This document shows, piece by piece, positions 1 to 5,962 of a stretch of DNA of 11,312 nucleotides. The stretch spans positions 1-11,312 of the forward strand of contig CAJJMX010000042.1 of the NCBI GenBank assembly GCA_905192935.1, read 5' to 3'. The first letter of the stretch is position 1; the number at the start of each line of letters is the position of its first letter. Source of the DNA: an uncultured Mailhella sp. GTDB taxonomy: Bacteria > Desulfobacterota > Desulfovibrionia > Desulfovibrionales > Desulfovibrionaceae. The position numbers and the translations under genes are program-made. The notes beneath the pieces are model-generated. The model had not been told where the DNA came from and did no database searches. It was given only the letters and a program-made list of their open reading frames with translations.

Positions 1-487
1 AGAGGCCGAAGGTCACGGAGATGAGCACGGCGAAGAGCGCCGCGGCCTTGCTGCTGCCGAGGCAGTTGCGGATGTAGTAGGGAGGGCCGCCGCGGAAGCC
101 GAAGGTGCTGGGATCGCGCACCTTGTAGATCTGGGCGAGCGTGCTTTCCGTGAATCCTGAGGCCGCGCCTATGACGGCGATGACCCACATCCAGAATATG
201 GCGCCGGGGCCGCCCGTCATGATGGCGATGGCTATGCCTGCGATGTTGCCCACGCCCACGCGGGAGGCGGTGCTGATGCAGAAGGCCTGGAAGGAGCTTA
301 TGTGGGCATGGCCGCCGTCGTGACTTGTGCCTTCCTTCAGCAGGCGGATCATTTCTCCGACCATCCTGAGCTGGACGAACTTCGTCTTCAGGCTGAACCA
401 GAGTCCCAGGGCGATGAGCATGACCACAAGGACGTAGGACCACAGAATATCGTTGAAAAAGGCGACTATGTTTTCGACAAGCTCCAT
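1..487 (-). CDS. Sodium:alanine/glycine symporter (AlsT/AgcS family), C-terminally cut by window edge
   Basis: An inner-membrane symporter of the alanine-or-glycine:cation family, expected to import a small neutral amino acid with Na+. Only the N-terminal 162 codons are present; the frame is still open at base 1, so most of the roughly 450-residue family length lies outside the window. Visible are a first hydrophobic helix (about residues 15-32) and the family signature at about residues 66-101, with FQAF, then STASRVGVGNIAG, then MTGGPGAIFWMW. A second family block follows at 114-123 (ESTLAQIYKV), and FRGGPPYYI lies at 131-139. The start ATG at 485-487 has GAGGT six bases upstream (494-498). 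It is transcribed in the same direction as the EamA gene, 130 bp downstream of it, and has its own candidate promoter. The family is well supported; the substrate (alanine, glycine, glutamine or other) cannot be told. Confidence 0.93.
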   Translation of the reverse strand, partial: MELVENIVAFFNDILWSYVLVVMLIALGLWFSLKTKFVQLRMVGEMIRLLKEGTSHDGGHAHISSFQAFCISTASRVGVGNIAGIAIAIMTGGPGAIFWMWVIAVIGAASGFTESTLAQIYKVRDPSTFGFRGGPPYYIRNCLGSSKAAALFAVLISVTFGL

Positions 488-534
488 GCGCAGACCTCGT
501 TTTCTTAAGGGGTGTGATGAAGATAATTCGTGAG

Positions 535-563
535 ATAGTCCACGACGGGAAGGAAAAAGTCAA
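535..563 (-). promoter_or_regulatory. Candidate sigma-70 promoter for the sodium:alanine symporter
   Basis: Read on the minus strand, TTGACT (558-563) is separated by 17 bp from GACTAT (535-540). The -35 matches five of six consensus bases and the -10 three of six, including the key second A and final T. Transcription would start near 528, giving a leader of about 40 nt with the ribosome site GAGGT at 494-498. The weak -10 keeps confidence low. Confidence 0.35.
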
Positions 564-605
564 CCTCCGGCGGGATCGGGCCGGGCGGAAACCCGGAGTT
601 TGCCG
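554..605 (-). terminator. Possible weak terminator after the EamA gene
   Basis: Downstream of the EamA stop (minus strand) the transcript can form CCGGG/CCCGG (581-585 with 592-596). Alternatively it can form the longer-range pair CTCCGG/CCGGAG (593-598 with 565-570). A run of five U (554-558) follows, but only after about six non-U bases. The distance from stem to U-tract is not canonical, and the U-tract overlaps the -35 of the symporter promoter. It could instead be a structured spacer. Confidence 0.3.
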
Positions 606-617
606 GACGCGCGGTCG

Positions 618-1031
618 TCACAGCGCCATGACGAGGGTGCCTGCGGCGATGAGCGCGCCGCCCACGGCGACCTTCAGGGTAAGCTCTTCATGCAGAAAGA
701 TCATCGCCATGATAATGGTGAAGATGATGCTCGTCTTGTCGATGGGAGCGACCTTGGAAACGTCGCCTATCTGCAGGGCCTTGAAGTAGCACAGCCATGA
801 AGCGCCGGTGGCGAGACCCGAGAGCACGAGAAAGACCCAGGTCCTGGTGCTGATTTCGGCAAGGCTGACTTTGGCGCCGGTCAGATACACCATGCCGACG
901 GCCATGAAGAAGACCACGAGCGTGCGTATGGCGGTGCCGAGGTTGGAATCCACGCCTTCGATGCCCACCTTGGCGAGGATGGACGTGAGGGCCGCAAAGA
1001 CCGCGGAGAGAAGAGCAAGAATGAGCCACAT
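618..1031 (-). CDS. Half-size EamA (DMT superfamily) transporter, 137 aa
   Basis: A small membrane protein of the drug/metabolite transporter superfamily, carrying one five-helix EamA unit instead of the usual two. Hydrophobic segments lie at about residues 2-21, 33-52, 67-85, 94-112 and 117-136. The motif SKVAPIDKTSI at about 91-101, followed by a helix and FLHEELT, is typical of 140-residue single-EamA proteins (COG2510-like). Such proteins probably work as dimers, as related short DMT proteins do. The start ATG at 1029-1031 is preceded by AAAGGA. An in-frame ATG seven codons upstream (1050-1052) would place that ribosome site inside the gene and is less likely. A strong terminator ends only 33 bp upstream, so how the gene is transcribed is unclear. 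Substrate unknown. Confidence 0.85.
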   Translation of the reverse strand: MWLILALLSAVFAALTSILAKVGIEGVDSNLGTAIRTLVVFFMAVGMVYLTGAKVSLAEISTRTWVFLVLSGLATGASWLCYFKALQIGDVSKVAPIDKTSIIFTIIMAMIFLHEELTLKVAVGGALIAAGTLVMAL

Positions 1032-1064
1032 GTTTTTCGTTGTCCTTTCCATAGGAAAACCATG

Positions 1065-1090
1065 AAAAAAAGGGCCGGATGAACCGGCCC
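1065..1090 (-). terminator. Rho-independent terminator of the LTA-synthase-like gene
   Basis: On the minus strand, GGGCCGG (1084-1090), a five-base loop and CCGGCCC (1072-1078) form a perfect 7-bp G+C stem. Seven consecutive U (1065-1071) follow immediately. It begins 30 bp after the TAA stop of the upstream gene, a textbook layout. Its U-run ends 33 bp before the EamA start codon. Confidence 0.9.
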
Positions 1091-1120
1091 GCAAAAGGGT
1101 CTGTGAAGCTGGGACATTCT

Positions 1121-3019
1121 TTAGCGCAGAACGGCCTCCTCTTTCAAGCGTCCGCTTCTGAAAAGGTCGTGGGCGCTCTGATAGTCGGCCTCGGCCTGCT
1201 GTATGAGATCGTCGGCCCGGGCCCTGTCGAGAGCCTGGCCCGTGCCGTCCGGGAAGGTCCAGGCCTCGGCGGAGGGCGTCTTCAGAGGTTCGAGGGTCAC
1301 GAGGGAGTCGGGCGTGAGCCTGCCGAGGGCCTGATAGGTGCTTATCCAGGCGCGGCCCTCTTCCGGCTTTACGCGCAGCACGCTGCGGCCGAAGAAGCCC
1401 GACCTGTAGGACCAGCCGAAAAGATCGAAGAGCGTGGGCGCGATGTCGGCCTGGCTGCACAGGGTGTCCACCTCGGCGGGAGCGATATGGCCGGGACAGT
1501 AGATCAGGGCCGGGATGTGGTAGCGCTCGGGCGGCAGATCGGTGTGCCCGGCCGCGCTTGAGGTGTGATCGCCGGAGATGACGAACACGGTGTCGGAGAA
1601 CCACGGTCTTTTGGAGGCCTCGCGCAGAAATTCGCCTATGGCGTAGTCGGTATAGGCGACCGCGCCTTTTCTGCCCGTGCCCGAGGGGATGGCGACCTTG
1701 CCGTCGGGATAGGTGAAGGGCCGATGGTTCGAGGTGGTGAGCACGAACTGATAGAAGGGCTGCTTTTTCCGGAAGTTTTCGTCCGCGTCGCGGAGGGCGG
1801 CGTGAAAGAGGTCTTCGTCGCACACGCCCCAGGCGTTGGTGAAGGTGACGTTTTCGCCGGGGATGTCGGAGCGGTCGACGATGCGGAAGCCGTTGCCGGA
1901 GAAGAAGGCGTTCATGTTGTCGAAGTAGCCGTAGCCGCCGTAGATGAAGGCGGTGTCGTAGCCCTTTTCCCGGAACACGGTGCCTGTGGAGAAAAGTCCC
2001 TCGCAGCCGGGACGGCGCACGATGGAGGAGCCGGGCGTCGGCGGCAGCGAGAGCGTGAGGGCCTCTATGCCGCGCACGGTGCGGGTTCCCGTGGCCATAA
2101 GCCTTGTCAGCTGAAGGCTCTGCTTCGCCACGGCGTTGAGGTTGGGCGTGTACTCTCCGAGAAGGTTGCTGCCGAGGCTCTCCACCACGATCTGGATGAC
2201 GTTGGGCTTCCATTCCGGCCGCAGGGCGCTCACCTCGCGCCGCCACTCGTCGCGGCTTTCGGAGACGAAGATGGTTCCTTCCTCCGCAAGATGCTCCCTG
2301 AGCAGGGCCGCCGCGCGGGAGTCGTCGAGCACGCGGTAGAATTCCCGGTAATCGAGCTCGTTGTTCCGGTAGGCGGAAAAGAGCGACCACACGCCGTTGG
2401 CCGAGATCTCGCGCGTCACTCTGTCCCCGGAGGTGAGGGGCGAGTAGAGAAAGGCCGCGCATGTCATGAGAAAGCACACGGCGAAAAGACGCGGGGAGCG
2501 GGGCGCGGGCAGAGAGAGGCGCTTCCAGAAAGGCCGCAGCAGAAGCACGGTGACGACGACGGCGCAGGCGGCCACGGCAGAGACAAGGGGAATGACGGGG
2601 TAGGACTCCGCGATGTTCCGCATGACTTCCGTGGTATAGATGAGATAGTCCACGGCGATGAAATTGAAGCGGCTGGAAAATTCGTTCCAGAACAGGGTCT
2701 CGGCCACGGCGCCGAAAAGAAAGGCGCAGGCGTATACCCAGAACGTCGCCGAGGCGATGACGCGTCCCGCGCGGCCGCCCCAGAGCCTTTTTTTCAGCAT
2801 GAGGACAAGCATGAGCGGAAGCGTGAGCAGAAAGTACGGGAACAGATCGTTGACGGCTCCCCGCAGATAGATGCCCGTGACCGAGAGCCAGTCGAAGGAA
2901 CTTTGCAGAGAACGGTGGGCCATGACGATGAGCACGGTTCTGACGATGGCGTTCACGGCCAGCCAGAGCAGCAGAAGAAGGCCGAGAAAGCAGCCGCGGG
3001 CATTGTTGAAGCGGAACAT
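1121..3019 (-). CDS. LTA-synthase-like membrane sulfatase-fold transferase (phosphoglycerol/phosphoethanolamine type), 632 aa
   Basis: An inner-membrane enzyme of the alkaline-phosphatase superfamily. Relatives (LtaS, OpgB/MdoB, EptA) move phosphoglycerol or phosphoethanolamine from phospholipid to a periplasmic acceptor. About five hydrophobic segments occupy residues 10-200, followed by a periplasmic catalytic domain. The metal-site elements can be seen: E280 in QIVVES, a probable nucleophile Thr in TGTRTVRG (310-317, most likely T314), H432 in SNHRPF, and D484-H485 in SGDHTSS. The start at 3017-3019 was chosen because AGGAG (3028-3032) lies eight bases upstream; the longer frame from 3115 has no such site and would overlap the promoter. 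It is divergent from a Cpx-like two-component operon and followed by a strong terminator. Gram-negative homologues are often labelled LTA synthase although no LTA is made; the acceptor here is unknown. Confidence 0.88.
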   Translation of the reverse strand: MFRFNNARGCFLGLLLLLWLAVNAIVRTVLIVMAHRSLQSSFDWLSVTGIYLRGAVNDLFPYFLLTLPLMLVLMLKKRLWGGRAGRVIASATFWVYACAFLFGAVAETLFWNEFSSRFNFIAVDYLIYTTEVMRNIAESYPVIPLVSAVAACAVVVTVLLLRPFWKRLSLPAPRSPRLFAVCFLMTCAAFLYSPLTSGDRVTREISANGVWSLFSAYRNNELDYREFYRVLDDSRAAALLREHLAEEGTIFVSESRDEWRREVSALRPEWKPNVIQIVVESLGSNLLGEYTPNLNAVAKQSLQLTRLMATGTRTVRGIEALTLSLPPTPGSSIVRRPGCEGLFSTGTVFREKGYDTAFIYGGYGYFDNMNAFFSGNGFRIVDRSDIPGENVTFTNAWGVCDEDLFHAALRDADENFRKKQPFYQFVLTTSNHRPFTYPDGKVAIPSGTGRKGAVAYTDYAIGEFLREASKRPWFSDTVFVISGDHTSSAAGHTDLPPERYHIPALIYCPGHIAPAEVDTLCSQADIAPTLFDLFGWSYRSGFFGRSVLRVKPEEGRAWISTYQALGRLTPDSLVTLEPLKTPSAEAWTFPDGTGQALDRARADDLIQQAEADYQSAHDLFRSGRLKEEAVLR

Positions 3020-3053
3020 GCGGGGCACTCCTGTGAAATGGAATAACGGACAG

Positions 3054-3059
3054 ACTATA
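3054..3059 (-). promoter_or_regulatory. Candidate -10 element of the LTA-synthase-like gene (activator-type promoter)
   Basis: TATAGT on the minus strand matches the -10 consensus at five of six positions. It would start transcription about 28 bases before the ATG, leaving the AGGAG ribosome site in the leader. No acceptable -35 lies at 16-18 bp spacing. Instead a Cpx-like box (3093-3107) sits 33 bp upstream, about -46 to -60 relative to the inferred start, which suits an activator-dependent promoter. Confidence 0.45.
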
Positions 3060-3092
3060 GGTTTAAACGGGAGCGCAGGCATCCCGTCCGGT

Positions 3093-3107
3093 GTAACAAA
3101 GCGTAAC
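3093..3107 (+). promoter_or_regulatory. Cpx-like regulator box 1 (GTAAC-N5-GTAAC)
   Basis: Two GTAAC half-sites (3093-3097 and 3103-3107) with a five-base spacer form a direct repeat, preceded by GT. The E. coli CpxR box is GTAAA-N5-GTAAA with the same spacing, and the adjacent regulator is CpxR-like. This copy is nearest the transferase gene and just upstream of its candidate -10. Confidence 0.75.
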
Positions 3108-3138
3108 GGTTGCATAAATGAACGCTGCTCTTCAATAA

Positions 3139-3144
3139 ATTATA
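3139..3144 (-). promoter_or_regulatory. Second candidate -10 (TATAAT) for the LTA-synthase-like gene
   Basis: A perfect TATAAT reads on the minus strand in an A+T-rich stretch. Like the proximal -10, it lacks a recognisable -35 at standard spacing. The middle Cpx-like box lies 59 bp upstream. It may be a second, distal promoter giving a leader of about 115 nt, or simply a chance match in A+T-rich DNA. Confidence 0.3.
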
Positions 3145-3203
3145 CGCTTTTGGCATGTTCCGGACCGTGATTTCGGCAAAAATAGGATGATTTCAGGCGA
3201 AGT

Positions 3204-3218
3204 GTAACGAAAGGTAAC
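3204..3218 (+). promoter_or_regulatory. Cpx-like regulator box 2 (GTAAC-N5-GTAAC)
   Basis: GTAAC at 3204-3208 and at 3214-3218, spacer GAAAG, again preceded by GT. It is the middle of three copies in the same orientation, 111 bp from box 1 and 77 bp from box 3 (start to start). It could serve either direction. Confidence 0.75.
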
Positions 3219-3280
3219 AGGGTTTTCGTAAATCAGGGCCTTTCGTGATAAAATTTTTACATGGCATGGCGGAGCGATGT

Positions 3281-3295
3281 GTAACGAAGCGTAAC
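3281..3295 (+). promoter_or_regulatory. Cpx-like regulator box 3 (GTAAC-N5-GTAAC)
   Basis: GTAAC at 3281-3285 and 3291-3295, spacer GAAGC, preceded by GT. It ends 17 bp before the candidate -35 of the two-component operon, which fits autoregulation by the encoded response regulator. Confidence 0.75.
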
Positions 3296-3312
3296 AGCGC
3301 CGTTTTTCGCCG

Positions 3313-3342
3313 TTGCCGTGGCGCCTTGCGGGATGGTATGAG
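3313..3342 (+). promoter_or_regulatory. Candidate promoter of the two-component/PAP2 operon
   Basis: TTGCCG (3313-3318, four of six consensus) and TATGAG (3337-3342, four of six) are separated by 18 bp. TGG directly precedes the -10, giving an extended -10. Transcription would begin near 3349, leaving a leader of about 93 nt. Box 3 lies immediately upstream. Confidence 0.4.
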
Positions 3343-3441
3343 ACAGGGATTGCGGACCGGATGTCCGCGCCGTCCCGGAGGCGGCAGGTTTCGGATGCCG
3401 CTCCGGCACGGGCGGCATCGTTGTGCAAGGCGGAGACGAAC

Positions 3442-4134
3442 ATGGTTCAGATACTCATTATTGATGACGACAAGGAACTTTGCGCCCTGCTGGAGGACTA
3501 CTTTCAGCCGGAGGGCATCGCATGCCGCTTTTCCCATGACGGGCGGTCGGGGCTGGCCGCCATGCGCGGGGACAGGCCGGATCTTGTCATTCTTGATGTC
3601 ATGCTGCCGGAGAAGAACGGCTTTGAGGTGCTTCGGGAGATGCGCCGGGACGCGCAGCTCGTAAAGCTTCCCGTCATCATGCTCACGGCCCGGGGAGACG
3701 CCAGCGACATGGTGCGCGGGCTCGATCTCGGGGCGGACGACTATCTGCCGAAGCCCTTCAATCCGCGGGAGCTTCTTTCCCGCATACGGGCGGTCATGCG
3801 CCGTTCCCGTCCCGAGCCTGCGGAGAGCGGCGGCGATCTCAGGCTGGACGACGGGGCCATGAAGGCCTGGAAGGGCGACGAGGAAGTTTCCCTGAGCGGT
3901 CAGGAATACCGCGTGCTGCGGGCGCTTCTGTCCTCGCCGGGCAAGGTGGTTTCGCGCGACGAGCTGAGCCGCTGCGTGTTCGGCCGCGAGGCCATGCCCA
4001 TGGAGCGGGGACTCGACATGCAGATAAGCCGCGTGCGGCGCAAGCTCGGACCCTATTCCGACGGCTCGGAGCGCATACGCAGCATACGCGGCGCAGGATA
4101 CATGTACGTCGTACGCAAGGAAGGACACGCATGA
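3442..4134 (+). CDS. CpxR-like response regulator, OmpR/PhoB family, 230 aa
   Basis: A cytoplasmic transcription factor activated by phosphorylation from the next gene's kinase. The receiver domain (about residues 1-120) has the acidic pocket D8-D10, phospho-acceptor D52 in ILDVMLPEKNG, switch T82 in MLTARGD, and K104 in YLPKPFNPREL. The winged-helix DNA-binding domain (about 130-228) contains the recognition region LDMQISRVRRKLG and the wing IRGAGYMYV. The LTARG and GADDYLPKPFN segments and the overall length resemble E. coli CpxR closely. The start ATG has GGAG six bases upstream; longer in-frame starts (for example 3313) lack a ribosome site and would run through the promoter. Its stop overlaps the kinase start as ATGA. 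The nearby GTAAC-N5-GTAAC repeats are its probable targets. Confidence 0.93.
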   Translation: MVQILIIDDDKELCALLEDYFQPEGIACRFSHDGRSGLAAMRGDRPDLVILDVMLPEKNGFEVLREMRRDAQLVKLPVIMLTARGDASDMVRGLDLGADDYLPKPFNPRELLSRIRAVMRRSRPEPAESGGDLRLDDGAMKAWKGDEEVSLSGQEYRVLRALLSSPGKVVSRDELSRCVFGREAMPMERGLDMQISRVRRKLGPYSDGSERIRSIRGAGYMYVVRKEGHA

Positions 4135-5207
4135 AGGGATGCTTCGGACGAGTGGCGGAGTTCTGGACCTCGCAGCCTCTGTTTCGGAAGATCTATGTCT
4201 ACGGTATCCTTTTCATAGGCTCCTTCGCCATACTCGGGGAATTCGGCGAGTACGTCGCCGGAGACATGCTCCAGAGCGGCGGTCAGGATTTTTCCTCCGC
4301 GCAGGAGGTGGTGCTCTGGGTCGTGTTCACGTTCATCGTGGCGGCGCTTGAGGCCTTCGTGCTCATAAGCTTTCTGAAAAGGGTCATCGGACATTTCACG
4401 TCGGTCATCCATCGGCTGGCCGCGGGGGATCAGTCGGCGCGCATAGGGCCGGAAATGGCGGCAAGGAACGACGAGCTCGGCCTTCTGGCCCGGGCCTTCA
4501 ACACCATGGCCGAGCAGAGAGCGCAGGAGAGCGCCAGGGAAAAGGAACTGCTCGCCGCGGTGTCCCATGAGCTCAGGTCGCCTTTGACGCGTCTTTCCGT
4601 GTCCGTGGAGCTTCTGCGGCGCAAGAATGTGCCGCCGGAATTTCTGGACCGCATCAGTCTGGAGACGGAGCGCATGGAGGCGCTCATAGGCAGTATTCTG
4701 GAATACTCCCGCATCGAGGCGGGCATCCGGCCCTTCGGCGCTCTGGACATGGCGGCTCTTGTGCGCGAAGTGGTGGAGGACGTGCGCTTTGAAGGCAGCG
4801 TGCGAGGCTGCGAGGTGGAGGATCATCTGCCGGAACGCCTGCCCCTGTTCGGCAACGCCGAGATGCTGAGGCAGGCGGTGGAAAACGTGCTCAGAAACGC
4901 CCTTCGCTACACTCCCGACGACGGAAAGATCACGGTCCGTCTCACGTCCGGACACGGCGTCTGCCGCTTCAGCGTGGAGGATGACGGCCCGGGCGTGCCC
5001 GAAAGCGCTCTGAAGCAGATTTTCCGTCCGTTCTTCCGCGTGGACGCCTCGCGTCAGCGGGCGAGCGGGGGAACGGGCATGGGACTCTCCATTTCCGAGA
5101 GCGCGGTGCGCGCGCATCACGGCCGCATCTGGGCGCAGAACCGTCCGGGCGGCGGACTCATGATGGTCATGGAACTGCCGCTCGAACCGGGGCAGGACGA
5201 CGCATGA
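4131..5207 (+). CDS. CpxA-like sensor histidine kinase with minimal periplasmic loop, 358 aa
   Basis: A membrane kinase that should phosphorylate the adjoining response regulator. Two transmembrane segments (about residues 21-43 and 59-81) are joined by only about 15-20 residues. A HAMP linker follows (about 82-133). Next comes a HisKA domain with H146 in AAVSHELRSPLTRL, which is CpxA-like. The ATPase domain has N256 in ENVLRNALRYTP, DDGPGVPE (284-291) and GGTGMGLSIS (313-322). CpxA of E. coli has a periplasmic sensor domain of well over 100 residues that binds CpxP; here it is absent, so the signal is probably sensed in the membrane, at HAMP, or through a partner. The gene overlaps its neighbours by ATGA on both sides (4131-4134 and 5204-5207), implying translational coupling. 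All catalytic boxes are intact. Confidence 0.93.
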   Translation: MKGCFGRVAEFWTSQPLFRKIYVYGILFIGSFAILGEFGEYVAGDMLQSGGQDFSSAQEVVLWVVFTFIVAALEAFVLISFLKRVIGHFTSVIHRLAAGDQSARIGPEMAARNDELGLLARAFNTMAEQRAQESAREKELLAAVSHELRSPLTRLSVSVELLRRKNVPPEFLDRISLETERMEALIGSILEYSRIEAGIRPFGALDMAALVREVVEDVRFEGSVRGCEVEDHLPERLPLFGNAEMLRQAVENVLRNALRYTPDDGKITVRLTSGHGVCRFSVEDDGPGVPESALKQIFRPFFRVDASRQRASGGTGMGLSISESAVRAHHGRIWAQNRPGGGLMMVMELPLEPGQDDA

Positions 5208-5926
5208 ATCTTTCCGGCCCGTCGGCGCTCCGGCAGAGCGTTCTCTGTCTTGTTCTCATGGCGGCCACGCTGTTTCTGGAAAGCGGGACCGGTCTTGATC
5301 TGACTCTCCAGAGATGCTGGTACGACGCCTCTGCCGGCGCATGGACCGTGGACGCCTCCTTCCATGAGGCCTGGCGCTGGCTTTTTTACGACGGCGCCAA
5401 AAGATTCGTGGCGTTTGTCGGCGTGCTGTCCGTACTTCTTGCCGGGTACGGCCTTTGTTCCGGCCGCAGGACCCTTTTTCGCGCAGGGCTCCTCATGGCG
5501 CTTTCCTGTGCGCTCACGCCGCTTCTCGTCTCCTTTCTCAAGGCCGTCACCGGCGTATACTGCCCGCGTCAGCTGGAGATCTTCGGCGGCCATGCTCCCT
5601 ACAGGCATGTTTTCATGCCGTCCGGGGGCGTGTCCGGCGGCCGCTGCTTTCCCGGAGGCCATGCCTCCGGCGGCTTTGCGCTCACCATGCTGTATTTCTG
5701 CCTGCCCGGCCGCAGAGCGGCAGCGGCGGCCCTCATCCTTGCCCTGGCCGCAGGCTGGATCATGGGCCTCTATCAGATGATGCGCGGAGAGCATTTTCTC
5801 TCCCATACGATCATGAGCATGCTCCTTGCCTGGCAGATGAACGTCGTTCTCGTGCTGCTTGCCGACCGCGTCATCCTGCCCTTCGCGGAAGGGCGGCGCG
5901 CCTTCGGCAGCGGTCGCCGCAGGTGA
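5204..5926 (+). CDS. PAP2-family membrane phosphatase, 240 aa
   Basis: A type-2 phosphatidic acid phosphatase, an integral membrane enzyme that removes phosphate from lipids such as undecaprenyl diphosphate, phosphatidic acid or lipid A. The three PAP2 motifs are recognisable in variant form: K113 with CPR (120-122), then CFPGGHASGG with H153, then RGEHFLSH with R194 and catalytic H201. CPRQLEIFGG matches a subgroup in which CPW-L-YGG is common, often found beside PmrAB/EptA-type genes. Hydrophobic segments are seen at about 11-27, 68-86, 92-112, 170-190 and 202-220. The start overlaps the kinase stop (ATGA), so it belongs to the operon and is probably controlled by it. A cluster of Arg residues ends the protein. 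The exact substrate is open: carrier-lipid recycling or lipid A dephosphorylation would both fit. Confidence 0.88.
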   Translation: MNLSGPSALRQSVLCLVLMAATLFLESGTGLDLTLQRCWYDASAGAWTVDASFHEAWRWLFYDGAKRFVAFVGVLSVLLAGYGLCSGRRTLFRAGLLMALSCALTPLLVSFLKAVTGVYCPRQLEIFGGHAPYRHVFMPSGGVSGGRCFPGGHASGGFALTMLYFCLPGRRAAAAALILALAAGWIMGLYQMMRGEHFLSHTIMSMLLAWQMNVVLVLLADRVILPFAEGRRAFGSGRRR

Positions 5927-5962
5927 GGCGGCGCGCAGTCCAGGCGGAGACTCCGAGAAGTA

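Larger units (their letters stand above)
3020..3441. promoter_or_regulatory. 422-bp divergent regulatory region between transferase and two-component operon
   Basis: No gene is supported here. The stretch is clearly more A+T-rich than its surroundings (especially 3110-3260). It holds three GTAAC-N5-GTAAC boxes, several -10-like hexamers on both strands, and a long leader for the regulator gene. Besides the promoters listed separately, a TAAAAT hexamer on plus at 3249-3254 lies 30 bp beyond the middle box. A 7-bp inverted repeat (3394-3400 GATGCCG with 3413-3419 CGGCATC) could form a hairpin in the leader 22 nt before the regulator start codon. An 8-bp palindrome GTTTAAAC sits at 3061-3068. 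Confidence 0.7.

Noticed and set aside
488..617. Riboswitch upstream of the amino-acid symporter
   Set aside because: The 130-bp gap is too short and shows only simple G+C hairpins, without conserved glycine-riboswitch elements.
1032..2477. Long N-terminal extension of the EamA frame upstream of 1031 (total 619 codons)
   Set aside because: The upstream part is an out-of-frame reading of the transferase gene, rich in Arg/His and without hydrophobic segments; the ribosome site and the membrane protein begin at 1031.
1565..3046. Plus-strand open frame of 493 codons opposite the LTA-synthase-like gene
   Set aside because: It lies wholly antisense to a gene with clear catalytic motifs, is composed of low-information Gly/Arg/His/Glu-rich sequence, shows no domain, and is explained by high G+C codon bias.
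3054..3115. Longer start at 3115 for the LTA-synthase-like protein
   Set aside because: The extra 32 residues have no ribosome site and would cover the candidate -10 and regulator box 1; AGGAG is correctly placed for the start at 3019.
3151..3167. Sigma-54-like TGGCAT motif in the divergent region
   Set aside because: The GG is not followed by GC after ten bases, so the -12 element is missing; no sigma-54 activator is encoded nearby.
3313..3441. Earlier in-frame start for the response regulator (43 extra residues)
   Set aside because: No ribosome site at 3313, the extension overlaps the promoter elements, and receiver domains begin directly with the MVQILIIDDD-type strand.
4053..5120. Minus-strand open frame of 355 codons opposite the histidine kinase
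   Set aside because: Covers the intact kinase boxes on the other strand, has no motif and no ribosome site; shadow of G+C-rich third positions.
5927..5962. Terminator between the convergent PAP2 and SDR genes
   Set aside because: The 36-bp gap is G+C-rich but shows no stem followed by a U-run on either strand.
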